Assembly: GCF_900323885.1 (NCBI RefSeq) | Contig: NZ_OOHJ01000018.1 | Location: 3,955,001 to 4,019,000, forward strand | Length of the DNA stretch: 64,000 bases | Reading direction: 5' to 3' | Source of the DNA: [Actinomadura] parvosata subsp. kistnae | GTDB taxonomy: Bacteria; Actinomycetota; Actinomycetes; Streptosporangiales; Streptosporangiaceae | Shown here: positions 18,301 through 26,076 of the stretch, one piece after another | Position numbering within the stretch: the first letter of the stretch is position 1 | How the letters are laid out: each line of letters begins with the position of its first letter | The notes under the pieces: model-generated | What the model saw: only the letters and a program-made list of their open reading frames with translations | Databases searched by the model: none | Told to the model about the DNA's origin: nothing | Translations under genes and position numbers: made by a program

Positions 18301-18423
18301 GGCCTGACCAGGCGGGCGGCCTCGCACCCGTACGGAGGCGCGATGGCCCCCGAGACCGAGGCGTTGATCGAGGAGCTGCTGCCCACGTGGCGCATCCATG
18401 TGGTGAGGGAGTCGTCGGCATGA
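15319..18423 (+). CDS. Giant membrane protein with LysM and C-terminal BTAD domains
   Basis: A 1034-residue protein typical of actinobacterial Tad loci but of unproven role. There are three membrane helices in about residues 25-145, then a LysM-like domain (about 174-247, VYVVQPPHGRHHESLWEIAEKCLG to RPGWVLDM). A charged DQHPDRHPDRHSDQ stretch, a fourth helix (about 330-350) and a long cytosolic Pro/Arg-rich low-complexity part follow. The C-terminus (about 787 onward) is a winged-helix plus TPR unit of the BTAD type (VEIRILGPVEIAGLPPL). The ATG at 15319 has GGAGAGG upstream. It could pass wall signals to transcription from the membrane (inference). Confidence 0.8.
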   Translation: MPTREPARPPGRHVPVRVPARRRPGDVLAGLAALIVLVALVGGVPYALLTYVGPPVAPELLDPAVWAGKVDYTTIMGVLVLVVWGAWFQLFMCVLVEVYAGVRRVGMPARVPLSGGMQLLANKLVSAVLLLFTAGAMVAPLVKLAPTPAAPPVTAVAYSAPIVEQTLETPKTKKVYVVQPPHGRHHESLWEIAEKCLGDGRRYPEIYRLNQAKEQPDGTRLRMADLIRPGWVLDMPDDARHVHIVPADQPREQTLREHPGRAHVDRGSGAAERGEARHRQPDQHPDRHPDRHSDQRSEQRGGKHAGRQEDETPTDRQPVVITGGQSGELTQYLAAASLAAAGLLLVLARRRREQLWRRPAGRRIARPRDDAAQAELALRLGSDAPGARVLDVGLRMLGAELAAQRRTPPVVYGAHLSARSLDLWIHPPDEHPPAPWTAADGGQIWRLPAHEARLLPDPRSRPPDAFESQTRPASAAESRTRPPGAHESPTRPAGAAFPDGRARPAASPDDRARPASATPAEAGGRPGGAPYRPYLPYQAGRAASGSGKIPYPDIRARTPAPPPPDAGARPEEAARPGGAPYPGLVSIGTDAAGRVLIDLEAAQGLINVRGAHTTAALAALAVELATNLWSDRMRVTLVGFGGELTAIAPGRVRAVGSLAEVLPELEAGAAPRGEVLTGRITGSPSRAHYLLSAVAPTHEEARRLALLARRDTAGYVVAGEVPHATWTLEIADDGRARIAELGFEVAAQLLPRRHYQALIDLFRTAGRLEGEAIPEPEPLAGLHPPAVEIRILGPVEIAGLPPLEEGRMELATELLVYLATHVGGVHPVVLGGVLWPRGVQDLVRDATIARVAQWLGPEHLLTDEAGRLRLGPGVRTDWALFRELVRRSQGDPTARAVLLEKALGLVRGPLLAARGPGRYAWLTDDDLEYDVTAAVADAAHHLCELRLAHGQPDAAVAAVRAALLLAPDDESLWRDLLRATHATQDTVRLRAVVEGLTRRAASHPYGGAMAPETEALIEELLPTWRIHVVRESSA

Positions 18424-19019
18424 GACGTGCGGTGATCATGGTGTGCGTGCTGCTCGCGGCGGGTTGTGCGGCCCCGGAGCGGCCGTACCGGCCGCAGGAG
18501 AGCGCTACGACGGCGAGTAGCACGCCCCGGGCGACGACCCGCGAGGCCGGCTTGCCGTCGGGGCCGGAGACGATCCAGGTGGCGGCGGGCCTGCGGGCCC
18601 GCGTCGAGTGGCCCGCGAACCCGGATCCGCTGCTCAAGGTCATGGTCGACCAGTACGTCGGCACCCGCAGGGCGGTGGTGGAGCGGCGGAGCGTCTACAA
18701 GGACGGTCTGGAGCTCGACGCCGCGGTGCAGGCCAGTGAGTGGGTGCAGTCGTTCGCGGACGCGCGGTGGTCGATGCGCGGGGTCGGGCGGCTGTACAAC
18801 CTGCGGGTCAGCGCGCGCGTGGGCAAGGGCGCTCAGATCGACGCATGTGTGGACGAATCAGGGATCCGGATGGTCTCCACCCGTGACGGGCAGGCCATCA
18901 GACCCCAGCCAGAGTGGTTGCGCACCCCCTACGGCCAGAGTGTGGCCGCCCGCCGCGGCGACGACGGGGTGTGGCGCATCAGGACCTACGTCACCTCCAG
19001 AGAGAGATGCACCCGATGA
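18420..19019 (+). CDS. Tad-locus lipoprotein of unknown function
   Basis: A 199-residue protein. MRRAVIMVCVLLAAGCAAPE is a signal peptide with lipobox LAAGC, so the mature protein should be lipid-anchored on the outer face of the membrane. A Ser/Thr-rich linker follows, then a compact domain (about 60-199) with DQYVGTRRAVVE and a single Cys pair candidate. I recognise no family. The ATG overlaps the BTAD gene stop and its stop overlaps the next start, so the three genes form one unit downstream of the pilus operon. Confidence 0.75.
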   Translation: MRRAVIMVCVLLAAGCAAPERPYRPQESATTASSTPRATTREAGLPSGPETIQVAAGLRARVEWPANPDPLLKVMVDQYVGTRRAVVERRSVYKDGLELDAAVQASEWVQSFADARWSMRGVGRLYNLRVSARVGKGAQIDACVDESGIRMVSTRDGQAIRPQPEWLRTPYGQSVAARRGDDGVWRIRTYVTSRERCTR

Positions 19020-19960
19020 AAGCCTGGCTCGCGGCCCTGTTGATGGCGCCGCTGCTCCTCGACCCGGTGGTCCCGGGCCCCGGCGACCAAACCACGCAGC
19101 AGAAGGAACAGTCCGGCAACACGGTGGGCTGGCGCGGCAAACACACCAGCATCAGGGTCAGCGGCGACGTCAGCGGCGGCAGCGGCGACGGCTACCGCAT
19201 CCCGCGCCCGTGCTGGTACGAGCCGGGGCCGACCCCGGAGGAGATGCTGCGCCAGCGCAGCGAGGGCCGCGACGCGGCGAACCGGGCGCGCATTGACGAG
19301 GAGAGCTTCCAGGCGTTCATCCAGCAGTTCAAGGACAAGATCGGGCAGGACGGCCGCTGGTGGCTGCCCGGCCTGAACGAGGCCGACCCGAACGGCGTGG
19401 CCTGCTGGACGAACCTGGAGCAGTTCATCTTCGTGCCCACCGGCACCACGCCGCCCTCGGGCCTGACGATCGAGCAGCTCGCGCAGATCGCCCGCGCCGC
19501 GCTGACCGTGCCGGAGCCGACGATCAAGCTGAGCCCCGACGCCAAGAGCTACGTCAACCTGCCCACCTTCGTGTGGCTGGAGGGCGTGGGCGAGCCGCGC
19601 CGCACGGTCACGGCGGAGCTGCCGGGCGTCATGAGCGTGACCCTGGTGGCCACTCTCAAGAACATCGAGATCGACCCGGGGACGACGCGGGACCGGGCCG
19701 AGGTGACCGAGAGCGGCTGCGGGGCGGCCGGCAAGGCGTACACGAAGGGCGCGCCGTTCACCTGCGGCGTGCGATACCTGCGCGCGTCGATCGACCAGCC
19801 GCGCGAGAAGTACACGCTGACCGTGACCACCGTGTGGCCGGTGGAGGTGCAGGCGCAGGGCGGCGTGGTGCCGTTCCAGTTCGCGCCCGTGCAGCTGCAG
19901 ACGGCGCGGGACGTGCCGGTCGGCGAGATCCAGAGCAACGTCACGGCGCCCCCCGGATGA
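19016..19960 (+). CDS. Secreted protein of unknown function at end of Tad unit
   Basis: A 314-residue protein with a signal peptide (MKAWLAALLMAPLLLDPVVPG). The mature part starts with a Gln/Ser-rich stretch, then a globular domain with four Cys (PRPCWYEPG, VACW, ESGCG, FTCGVRY) and an immunoglobulin-like beta region near the end (PVEVQAQGGVVPFQFAPVQLQ). I do not recognise the family. ATG 19016 overlaps the lipoprotein stop; an ATG three codons earlier is also possible. Its stop codon is the first TGA of the 22-bp repeat array. Confidence 0.7.
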   Translation: MKAWLAALLMAPLLLDPVVPGPGDQTTQQKEQSGNTVGWRGKHTSIRVSGDVSGGSGDGYRIPRPCWYEPGPTPEEMLRQRSEGRDAANRARIDEESFQAFIQQFKDKIGQDGRWWLPGLNEADPNGVACWTNLEQFIFVPTGTTPPSGLTIEQLAQIARAALTVPEPTIKLSPDAKSYVNLPTFVWLEGVGEPRRTVTAELPGVMSVTLVATLKNIEIDPGTTRDRAEVTESGCGAAGKAYTKGAPFTCGVRYLRASIDQPREKYTLTVTTVWPVEVQAQGGVVPFQFAPVQLQTARDVPVGEIQSNVTAPPG

Positions 19961-20056
19961 CCCTCAGGCGCCCGCCGGGTGACCCTCAGGCGCCCGCCGG
20001 GTGACCCTCAGGCGCCCGCCGGGTGACCCTCAGGCACCTGCCGGGTGATCCTCAGG
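19958..20056. repeat. 22-bp tandem repeat between convergent genes
   Basis: Units start at 19958, 19980, 20002 and 20024, with an 11-bp partial at 20046. The first three read tgaccctcaggcgcccgccg plus gg, and the fourth has two changes. The stop codon of the secreted-protein gene is in unit 1, and the marR stop codon on the other strand lies in the last partial unit. No hairpin is obvious, so it is not a classical terminator. Confidence 0.9.
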
Positions 20057-20507
20057 TGGTGAGGACGGTGGTCAGCGGGGCCAGCTCCGGTTGTTCGGCG
20101 GCCTCGGCCAGCACCTCCTTCAGCACGGTGTCGTGCGTCGGCTGCGCGCGTTCCAGCAGCTCCCGGCCCGTCGGCGTGACCTCGGAGTAGATGCCGCGGC
20201 GGTCGTCCTCGCACAGGTAGCGGCGCAGCAGCCCGCGGTTCTCCAGCCGGGTCACCAGGCGCGTGGTGGCGCTCTGGCTGAGCACCACGGCCCTGGCGAG
20301 CTGCTGCATGCGCATGTGCCAGCCGTCCTGCCTGGCCAGCACGTCGAGCACGGTGTACTCGCTGACGCTCAGCTCGTGCTCCTTCTGCAGGGCCTTCTCC
20401 AGCCGGTCCTCGATCTTGGCGTGCAGCGCCGCGAGGGTGCGCCAGCCCTGCGCACGTGCCTCGACGGCGTCATCGGCTATGGGCATGTGGACAGCCTCCT
20501 CCGACAT
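20052..20507 (-). CDS. MarR-family transcriptional regulator
   Basis: A 151-residue winged-helix repressor. The helix-turn-helix is in LARAVVLSQSATTRLVTRLENRGLL, and the wing is RRYLCEDDRRGIYSEVTPTGREL, the classic MarR DxRG-type hairpin. It is divergent from an MFS exporter across a 71-bp gap with a strong palindrome, so it most likely represses the exporter and itself and is released by a small-molecule ligand (family knowledge plus context). The ATG at 20507 is 14 bp from the palindrome arm. Confidence 0.88.
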   Translation of the reverse strand: MSEEAVHMPIADDAVEARAQGWRTLAALHAKIEDRLEKALQKEHELSVSEYTVLDVLARQDGWHMRMQQLARAVVLSQSATTRLVTRLENRGLLRRYLCEDDRRGIYSEVTPTGRELLERAQPTHDTVLKEVLAEAAEQPELAPLTTVLTT

Positions 20508-20520
20508 CGTTGTATTGTCA

Positions 20521-20559
20521 GTTAGTCGGCGTGTGCAAATAATGTGTACGCCTACTAAC
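20521..20559. promoter_or_regulatory. MarR operator: long imperfect palindrome
   Basis: GTTAGTCGGCGT (20521-20532) and ACGCCTACTAAC (20548-20559) are inverted copies matching at 11 of 12 positions, with a 15-bp AT-rich spacer. It sits centrally between the divergent marR and MFS starts, as expected for an operator shared by both promoters. Confidence 0.7.
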
Positions 20560-20578
20560 GTCGTCTGAGGAGAATTCT

Positions 20579-21733
20579 ATGCCTCTCGCCCTGTTCGCCC
20601 TCGCGATCAGCGCCTTCGGCATCGGAACCACGGAGTTCATCATCAACGGGCTGCTGCCCGAGCTGGCCACGGACTTCGGCGTGACGATCCCGGCCGCCGG
20701 CCTGCTGGTCTCCGGGTACGCCCTGGGTGTGGCCGTCGGCGGGCCGCCGCTCACCATGCTCGGCGGCCGGCTGTCGCGCAAGACCATGCTGCTCGCCCTG
20801 ATGGTGCTGTTCATCGCCGGCAACCTGCTGTCGGCGCTGGCCCCCTCGTACGGCGTGCTGATGGTCGGCCGCGTCCTGGCCGCCTTCGCCCACGGCGCCT
20901 ACTTCGGGGTCGGCTCCGTCGTGGCCGCCGACCTGGTCGCCCCGCAGAAGCGGGCCAGTGCCATCGCCCTCATGTTCACCGGCCTGACGCTGGCCAACGT
21001 GCTCGGCGTGCCGCTCGGCACGTGGATCGGGCAGGCGGCCGGGTGGCGGGCCACGTTCTGGGTCGTCGTCGCCATCGGCGTCGTCGGCTTCGTGGGCGTG
21101 CTGACCCTCGTGCCGCGCCAGCCCCGGCCCGCGGGCGGCGGCCTGCTGCGCGAGCTCGCCACCTTCCGCAAGGCCGGCGTCTGGCTCGCGCTGGCCATGA
21201 CCGTCTTCGGCTTCGCCCCGGTCTTCGCCGTCATCACGTTCATCGCGCCGATCATGACCGGCGTCGGCGGCTTCTCGCCCGGCGCGGTGCCGGTCGTGAT
21301 GGCCGTCTTCGGCGTCGGGCTCGTCGTCGGCAACCTCATCGGCGGCAAGCTGGCCGACCGCGCCGTCATGCCCAGCATCTACGGCTCGGTCGGCCTGCTC
21401 ACCCTGCTCGCCGTCGTCGTGGCGCTCGTCTCGGCCAGTCAGATCCCCTTCGTCGTGACGATCACGCTGTTCGGCGTGGCCGCCTTCGCGACCGTCCCGC
21501 CCCTGCAGACCCGCGTCCTGGACGCCGCCGCGGGCGCCCCCACCCTGGCCTCGGCCGCCAACATCGGCGCCTTCAACCTGGGCAACGCCATCGGCTCGTT
21601 CGCGGCCGGCCTCACCATCGACGCCGGTCTCGGCTACACCGCCCCCGCCTGGACGGCCGCCCTGCTCGGCCTGGTGGGGCTGGGCGTGGCGGGGGTCGCG
21701 GGGGTGCAGGCCCGGCGGCTCGTGCCCGCCTGA
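20579..21733 (+). CDS. MFS exporter, DHA1 type
   Basis: A 384-residue 12-helix transporter of the AraJ/drug:H+ antiporter-1 type. It starts MPLALFALAISAFGIGTTEFIINGLLPEL, the family signature, and has the motif A-like GGPPLTMLGGRLSRK loop after helix 2. A TGAGGAGA ribosome site precedes ATG 20579. It is controlled in all likelihood by the divergent MarR protein. The substrate cannot be read from sequence; drug or sugar efflux is typical. Confidence 0.88.
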   Translation: MPLALFALAISAFGIGTTEFIINGLLPELATDFGVTIPAAGLLVSGYALGVAVGGPPLTMLGGRLSRKTMLLALMVLFIAGNLLSALAPSYGVLMVGRVLAAFAHGAYFGVGSVVAADLVAPQKRASAIALMFTGLTLANVLGVPLGTWIGQAAGWRATFWVVVAIGVVGFVGVLTLVPRQPRPAGGGLLRELATFRKAGVWLALAMTVFGFAPVFAVITFIAPIMTGVGGFSPGAVPVVMAVFGVGLVVGNLIGGKLADRAVMPSIYGSVGLLTLLAVVVALVSASQIPFVVTITLFGVAAFATVPPLQTRVLDAAAGAPTLASAANIGAFNLGNAIGSFAAGLTIDAGLGYTAPAWTAALLGLVGLGVAGVAGVQARRLVPA

Positions 21734-21740
21734 CCGGCCG

Positions 21741-22247
21741 TCACGTGGCGATGCCGCCGTTCTCGTGGGCGATCAGCCACTCCTTCACCGGCACGCCGTA
21801 GTAGTACCCGCCGTACCCGCCTCCTGTGGGCAACACCCGATGGCACGGGACGAACGGGGCGATCAGGTTCTGCGCGCAGGCCGAGCCCGCCGCCCGTGCC
21901 GCCGTTCGCGGCATGCCCGCCCGCTCCGCCAGCTCCGCGTAGGAGACGGTCGTTCCGGCCTTGACCTCGCGCAACGCCGCGTGCAGGCGCTTGCGGGTGG
22001 GCGAGCCGGGCTGCGAGACCGGGACGGCGTCCAGCGCGTGCAGGTCGCCGTCGAAGTACGCGCGGGACGCCTCGGCCGCGAGGCCGAGGTCGTCCACGAC
22101 CTCCAGGCCCTCCGCCTGGAGCGCGGGCGTGAGCCGGGCGAACATGTCCGTCGGGTCGGCGGTGAAGCCGGCCGCGACCAGCACGCCCTCGCGGGCCAGC
22201 AGGGCCAGCGGGCCCACCGGCGTCGGTACGAGCTGGGCAGCGATCAT
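21741..22247 (-). CDS. ogt: Methylated-DNA-[protein]-cysteine S-methyltransferase
   Basis: Suicide repair protein that takes the O6-alkyl group from guanine. It has 168 residues; the acceptor Cys is in APFVPCHRV, with the DNA-binding helix AELAERAGMPRTAARAAGSACAQN and the C-terminal GGYGGYYYGVPVKEWLIAHE. The ATG at 22247 overlaps the alkA stop (ATGA), so the two alkylation-repair genes are translated together. The longer frame to 22295 lies wholly inside alkA and is not needed. Confidence 0.93.
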   Translation of the reverse strand: MIAAQLVPTPVGPLALLAREGVLVAAGFTADPTDMFARLTPALQAEGLEVVDDLGLAAEASRAYFDGDLHALDAVPVSQPGSPTRKRLHAALREVKAGTTVSYAELAERAGMPRTAARAAGSACAQNLIAPFVPCHRVLPTGGGYGGYYYGVPVKEWLIAHENGGIAT

Positions 22248-23662
22248 GAGGAGCTCCAAAGATGCAGGGCGGCGTACGCCCGCCACGGGCGCCACCGCTC
22301 GATGTGGTCATGGGGGATGCCCAGGGCGGCCATGCGCTTGTTCAGCACGAGGTCGCCCGTGGGCCACGCGTCCGGGTCGCGCAGCGCGCGCAGCGCGATG
22401 TAGCTGGCCGTCCACGGGCCGATGCCGCGAACCTCCAGCAGCTCGGCCACGGCCTCGGCCGGGTCCTGGCCGCCGTCCAGGTCGATGTGGCCGTGGGCCA
22501 CGCGGGCGGCGAGGTCCTTGAGCGTGTCGATCCGGCGGCCCGTCAGGCCGAGCCCGGTCAGGTCGGTGTCCAGGAGACGCGCGGGCGTGGGGAAGAGGCC
22601 GTCCGGCGCGGCGGCCCTGGCGACGATCCGGCCGAGCAGCGTACGGGCGCCCGCCACCGAGATCTGCTGGCCCACGACCGCGCGCACCGCCAGCTCGAAC
22701 CCGTCGAACGCGCCCGGCACCCGCAGCCCCGGCCGGGCCGCGACGAGCGGGCCGAGCGAGGTCGGGCCGAGTGCCTGCGCGATGGCCTCCGGGTCGGCGT
22801 CCAGGTCGAGCAGACGGCGGCAGCGGGCCACGACGCGGGCGAGCTGGCGGGTGTCGGCCACGCTCACGTCCAGCGCGATGTGGTCGCGCCGAGGCGTGAG
22901 CGTGATCGTCCCGCCGGGCACGGCCCTGGCGTACGAGGTGAGGTCGGCCACCTCCAGGCCGGGGATCGCCCGGGAGGCGAGGAAGGCGAAGACGCCGTCC
23001 ACGTCGTACGGCTCCCGCCGGTGCAGCCGCAGCCGCAACGTCGCACCTCCCGCCCCGGTCCCTTTCGTGGCTTCAGGGTTCCGGGCCCGGGGGCCGGCCG
23101 TGGCGCGCAGCTCGCTCGGCGTGAAACCGTACGTCTCCCGCATCGTCGCGTTGAACTGCCGCACGCTGCCGAACCCGGCCGCGAACGCCACCTCGGTCAC
23201 CGGCAGCGCCGTCTCCGTCAGGAGCTGCTTGGCCAGCAGCAGCCGCTTCGTCCTGGCCACCGCCAGCGGCCCGACGCCCAGCTCGGTCACGAACAGCCGG
23301 TGCAGGTGCCGCTCGGTGATGTGCAGGCGCTGCGCGAGCCCGGCGACGCCCTGCTCGTCGGCCGCCCCGTCGTCGATGAGCCGCAGCGCCCGCCCGACGA
23401 GGTCGCCGCGCACGTCCCAGCCGGGGTCGCCGGGCGACAGCTCCGGGCGGCAGCGCTTGCACGGCCGGAACCCGGCCGCCTCCGCCGACGCCGCGTGCCG
23501 GTAGAAGCGCACGTTGCGCGCCGAAGGGGTGCGGGCCGGGCAGATGGGACGGCAGTAGATGCGCGTCGTCGTCACCGCCGTGTAGAACCGCCCGTCGAAC
23601 CGGGCGTCCCTGGAGGAGACGGCCCGGTAGCAGGAGTCGAAGTCGAGCTCTAGTGGCGACAT
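22244..23662 (-). CDS. alkA: Ada-type regulator fused to AlkA 3-methyladenine glycosylase
   Basis: A 472-residue fusion. Residues about 1-80 are the Ada metal-binding domain with its Cys set (YCRPICPAR and CKRCRPE) that senses methyl phosphotriesters. Residues about 85-185 are an AraC-type helix-turn-helix (FAAGFGSVRQFNATMRETYGF). The rest is AlkA with the HhH-GPD motif RGIGPWTASYIALRAL and catalytic Asp in the following DPDAWPTGDL. Together with the coupled ogt this rebuilds the adaptive response in two genes. It probably activates its own operon on methylation. Confidence 0.93.
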   Translation of the reverse strand: MSPLELDFDSCYRAVSSRDARFDGRFYTAVTTTRIYCRPICPARTPSARNVRFYRHAASAEAAGFRPCKRCRPELSPGDPGWDVRGDLVGRALRLIDDGAADEQGVAGLAQRLHITERHLHRLFVTELGVGPLAVARTKRLLLAKQLLTETALPVTEVAFAAGFGSVRQFNATMRETYGFTPSELRATAGPRARNPEATKGTGAGGATLRLRLHRREPYDVDGVFAFLASRAIPGLEVADLTSYARAVPGGTITLTPRRDHIALDVSVADTRQLARVVARCRRLLDLDADPEAIAQALGPTSLGPLVAARPGLRVPGAFDGFELAVRAVVGQQISVAGARTLLGRIVARAAAPDGLFPTPARLLDTDLTGLGLTGRRIDTLKDLAARVAHGHIDLDGGQDPAEAVAELLEVRGIGPWTASYIALRALRDPDAWPTGDLVLNKRMAALGIPHDHIERWRPWRAYAALHLWSSS

Positions 23663-23740
23663 GTCTCCGACAGTATGCGCTCCCCAAGGGGACCGACTGG
23701 CGGATTTCGGACGCGAACGTCCGAGCCCCGGAGCTGCCGT

Positions 23741-25006
23741 CTACGGCTCGTGGCGTAGCGGGGATCGGACATAGGGGAGCCAGCTCAGCGCCATGACGGC
23801 GGCGCCGAGCGCCATCGCGGCGCCCGCGCCCCACAGCTCGCCGACGCCGGCCGCGAGCAGCCCGCCCGCCCCGAGCGCGCCGGTCAGGAGCAACCGCATC
23901 GTGGCCGTCATCCGGCCCAGCATGGCGTCCGGCGTGACCCGCTGCCGCAGGCTGACCAGCAGCACGTTGTTGAGCCCGGTGCGGAACGTCAGGACGAACC
24001 AGGCCGCCGCGCTCGCCCACACCCACGGCCCGCCCCAGGTCAGGAGCGGCACGACGAGCGCGGCGGGCGTGGTGACGACACTCGCCAGCCAGGCGGCCCG
24101 CCCGGTGCCGAGCCGGCGGCCGATGGCGTTCGCGCCGGCCGAGCCCGCCAGCACGCCGAGCCCGCCGGCGGCCAGGTACGCACCCACCACCCACTCGGGG
24201 TGGCCGAGCTGCTGGACGAGGACGACCGGGAGCAGGACGGAGCAGAGCGGGAACGCGAGGTTGGCCATCGTGCCCTGGAGCAGGGCGGTGACGAGGATCG
24301 GGTTGCCGAAGAGGAAACGCACCCCCTCCGCGATCTGCCGCCCCATCGGCTCCTGCCGCTCCATCGGCTCCGGCCGCTCCATCGGGTCGTCCGCGCAGCC
24401 CCGCCGTGCCCCGCCGGGCTCCGGGACGGTGCGGAGCCAGGCCGCCGACCACACGTAGCTCAGCGCGTCCAGCAGGATCGCCACCGGCGCCCCCGCCACC
24501 TGCACGAGCACCCCGGCCGCGCTGCGCCCGGCCACGTCCATCCCGGCCCCGGTGCCGACGAGCAGCGTGTTCGCGGGCGTGAGCCGCTCCCGCCCCACCA
24601 GCGCCGGCACGATGCTGTACGCGGCGACGTCGAACAGCAGCGTCCCGGCCCCGGTGAGCACGGCGACGACGTACAGGTGCCCCATGGACAGCTGGCCGGC
24701 CCACCACGCGAGCGGGACCGACAGCAGCACGGCGGCCCGGAGCAGGTCGGTGGCGATCATGAGGGGGCGCCGCCGCACCCGGTCCACCCAGGCGCCGGCG
24801 GGCAGCCCGAGCAGCAGCACGGTGAGCGTCCCGAGCGCCGAGAGCAGCCCGACCTCGCCCGCGCCGGCGCCGAGGGCGGTCACGGCGAGCAGGGGCAGGG
24901 CGACGTAGCTGATCTGGGAGCCGAGCTGGCTGACCGCGCCGGCCACGAAGAGGTTGCGGAAGCCGCGAAGCCGCAGCAGCGGCTCTTCCTTCACCGTCGT
25001 TGACAT
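23741..25006 (-). CDS. MFS transporter (macrolide-efflux-like)
   Basis: A 421-residue 12-helix transporter starting MSTTVKEEPLLRLRGFRNLFVAGAVSQLG, with the motif A loop PAGAWVDRVRRRPLMIATD. This arrangement is typical of MefA/NreB-like MFS efflux proteins. I placed the start at 25006; the frame runs further upstream but that part is the shadow of the divergent regulator gene. It is divergent from the DUF5937/ArsR gene across 60 bp, which likely controls it. Confidence 0.85.
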   Translation of the reverse strand: MSTTVKEEPLLRLRGFRNLFVAGAVSQLGSQISYVALPLLAVTALGAGAGEVGLLSALGTLTVLLLGLPAGAWVDRVRRRPLMIATDLLRAAVLLSVPLAWWAGQLSMGHLYVVAVLTGAGTLLFDVAAYSIVPALVGRERLTPANTLLVGTGAGMDVAGRSAAGVLVQVAGAPVAILLDALSYVWSAAWLRTVPEPGGARRGCADDPMERPEPMERQEPMGRQIAEGVRFLFGNPILVTALLQGTMANLAFPLCSVLLPVVLVQQLGHPEWVVGAYLAAGGLGVLAGSAGANAIGRRLGTGRAAWLASVVTTPAALVVPLLTWGGPWVWASAAAWFVLTFRTGLNNVLLVSLRQRVTPDAMLGRMTATMRLLLTGALGAGGLLAAGVGELWGAGAAMALGAAVMALSWLPYVRSPLRHEP

Positions 25007-25066
25007 GACCGCCACGATGGTGAAATGTCGGCAAAGGTGCCATCGATTAAGTGAGGCGCGAATCCA

Positions 25067-26053
25067 ATGACTCTCGACCTCGTCTTCACCGCGCCCGACC
25101 TCGCGAACATCCGCTTCGCGATCTCCCCGCTGGGCGAGGTCGTGGCCGCCGTGCGGGTGGCGAAGGACCCGGCGGCGCACCCGCTGCTGCGCCCCTGGGC
25201 CGAGCAGGTGCGGCGGCGCCTGCGCGACGTCGAGTGGGGGCTGCTGTCGGACCTGGTGCCGATGCCGACGATCACGATCGCGGGCTTCACCTGCACGCCG
25301 CCGTCCACGTCCATGCCGGACTTGGAGCTGGAGCTGGCCACGATGCGGGGCGCGGCCGGACGGGTCCGCGCGGATCTGGACGAGGTGCCAGGTCCCCGCA
25401 CGAAACGGGTGCAGGCGCTCTACGACGACCCGGAGAAGGGGCTGGAACGCCTGGCCGGCGAGGTCACGGACTTCTGGCGGGCCGCGATGGCGCCGTACTG
25501 GCCGCGGATCAGAGCCCTGCTGGAGGGCGAGATCCTCTACCGGGCCAGGCTGCTGGCGGAGGGCGGCGCGCAGCGCATGCTGGCCGACCTCGACGAGGCC
25601 GTCACCTGGCACGACGGGACGTTGAGCATCCGGCACCGGTACGTCTCGGGCCCGCGACCGCTGCGCGGCCTCGGGTTGCTGCTGGTGCCGTCCGTGTTCG
25701 TCTGGCCGCGGGTGTTCTCGGTGACGCTGCCGCCGTACCAGCCGACCGTGCGGTACGCGCCGCGCGGCATCGCGACGCTGTGGGAGCGCCGCGAGGTGGC
25801 GCCGCCGGAGGCGCTGGCGGCCGTGCTGGGCAGGACGCGCGCCCGGCTGCTGGCCGAGCTGGACCAGCCGGCCTCGACGCGCGAGCTGGCCCGCCGCGCC
25901 GGTCTGTCGGAGCCGGGCGCGAACCAGCACCTCACCGCCCTGCGCCGGGCGGGCCTGTGCACGGCCCACCGTACGGGACGCTACGTGCTGTACGCCCGCA
26001 CGGCGACCGCCGAGGCCCTCCTGGCGGACGGCCACCTGGAGGACGGCTCCTGA
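25067..26053 (+). CDS. DUF5937 / ArsR-type winged-helix regulator
   Basis: A 328-residue protein. The N-terminal two thirds is a DUF5937-like ligand domain (DLVFTAPDLANIRFAISPLGEVVAAVR). The C-terminus (about 265-328) is an ArsR winged helix: ASTRELARRAGLSEPGANQHLTALRRAGL, then RTGRYVLYARTATAEALL. This pairing next to an MFS exporter is common in actinomycetes and suggests control of efflux. The short gap holds CGATGG...CCATCG inverted arms near 25018-25045. The ligand is unknown. Confidence 0.85.
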   Translation: MTLDLVFTAPDLANIRFAISPLGEVVAAVRVAKDPAAHPLLRPWAEQVRRRLRDVEWGLLSDLVPMPTITIAGFTCTPPSTSMPDLELELATMRGAAGRVRADLDEVPGPRTKRVQALYDDPEKGLERLAGEVTDFWRAAMAPYWPRIRALLEGEILYRARLLAEGGAQRMLADLDEAVTWHDGTLSIRHRYVSGPRPLRGLGLLLVPSVFVWPRVFSVTLPPYQPTVRYAPRGIATLWERREVAPPEALAAVLGRTRARLLAELDQPASTRELARRAGLSEPGANQHLTALRRAGLCTAHRTGRYVLYARTATAEALLADGHLEDGS

Positions 26054-26076
26054 AGGTCGGCTACTTGACGGGACGG

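Noticed and set aside
15157..18399. 1080-residue open frame opposite the LysM-BTAD gene
   Set aside because: Arg/His/Gly-rich translation with no domain, typical of high-GC antisense frames; the sense frame carries recognisable domains. The same applies to long antisense frames over eccC (6192-8972, 5428-8679), ppc (31467-33275) and the Tad genes.
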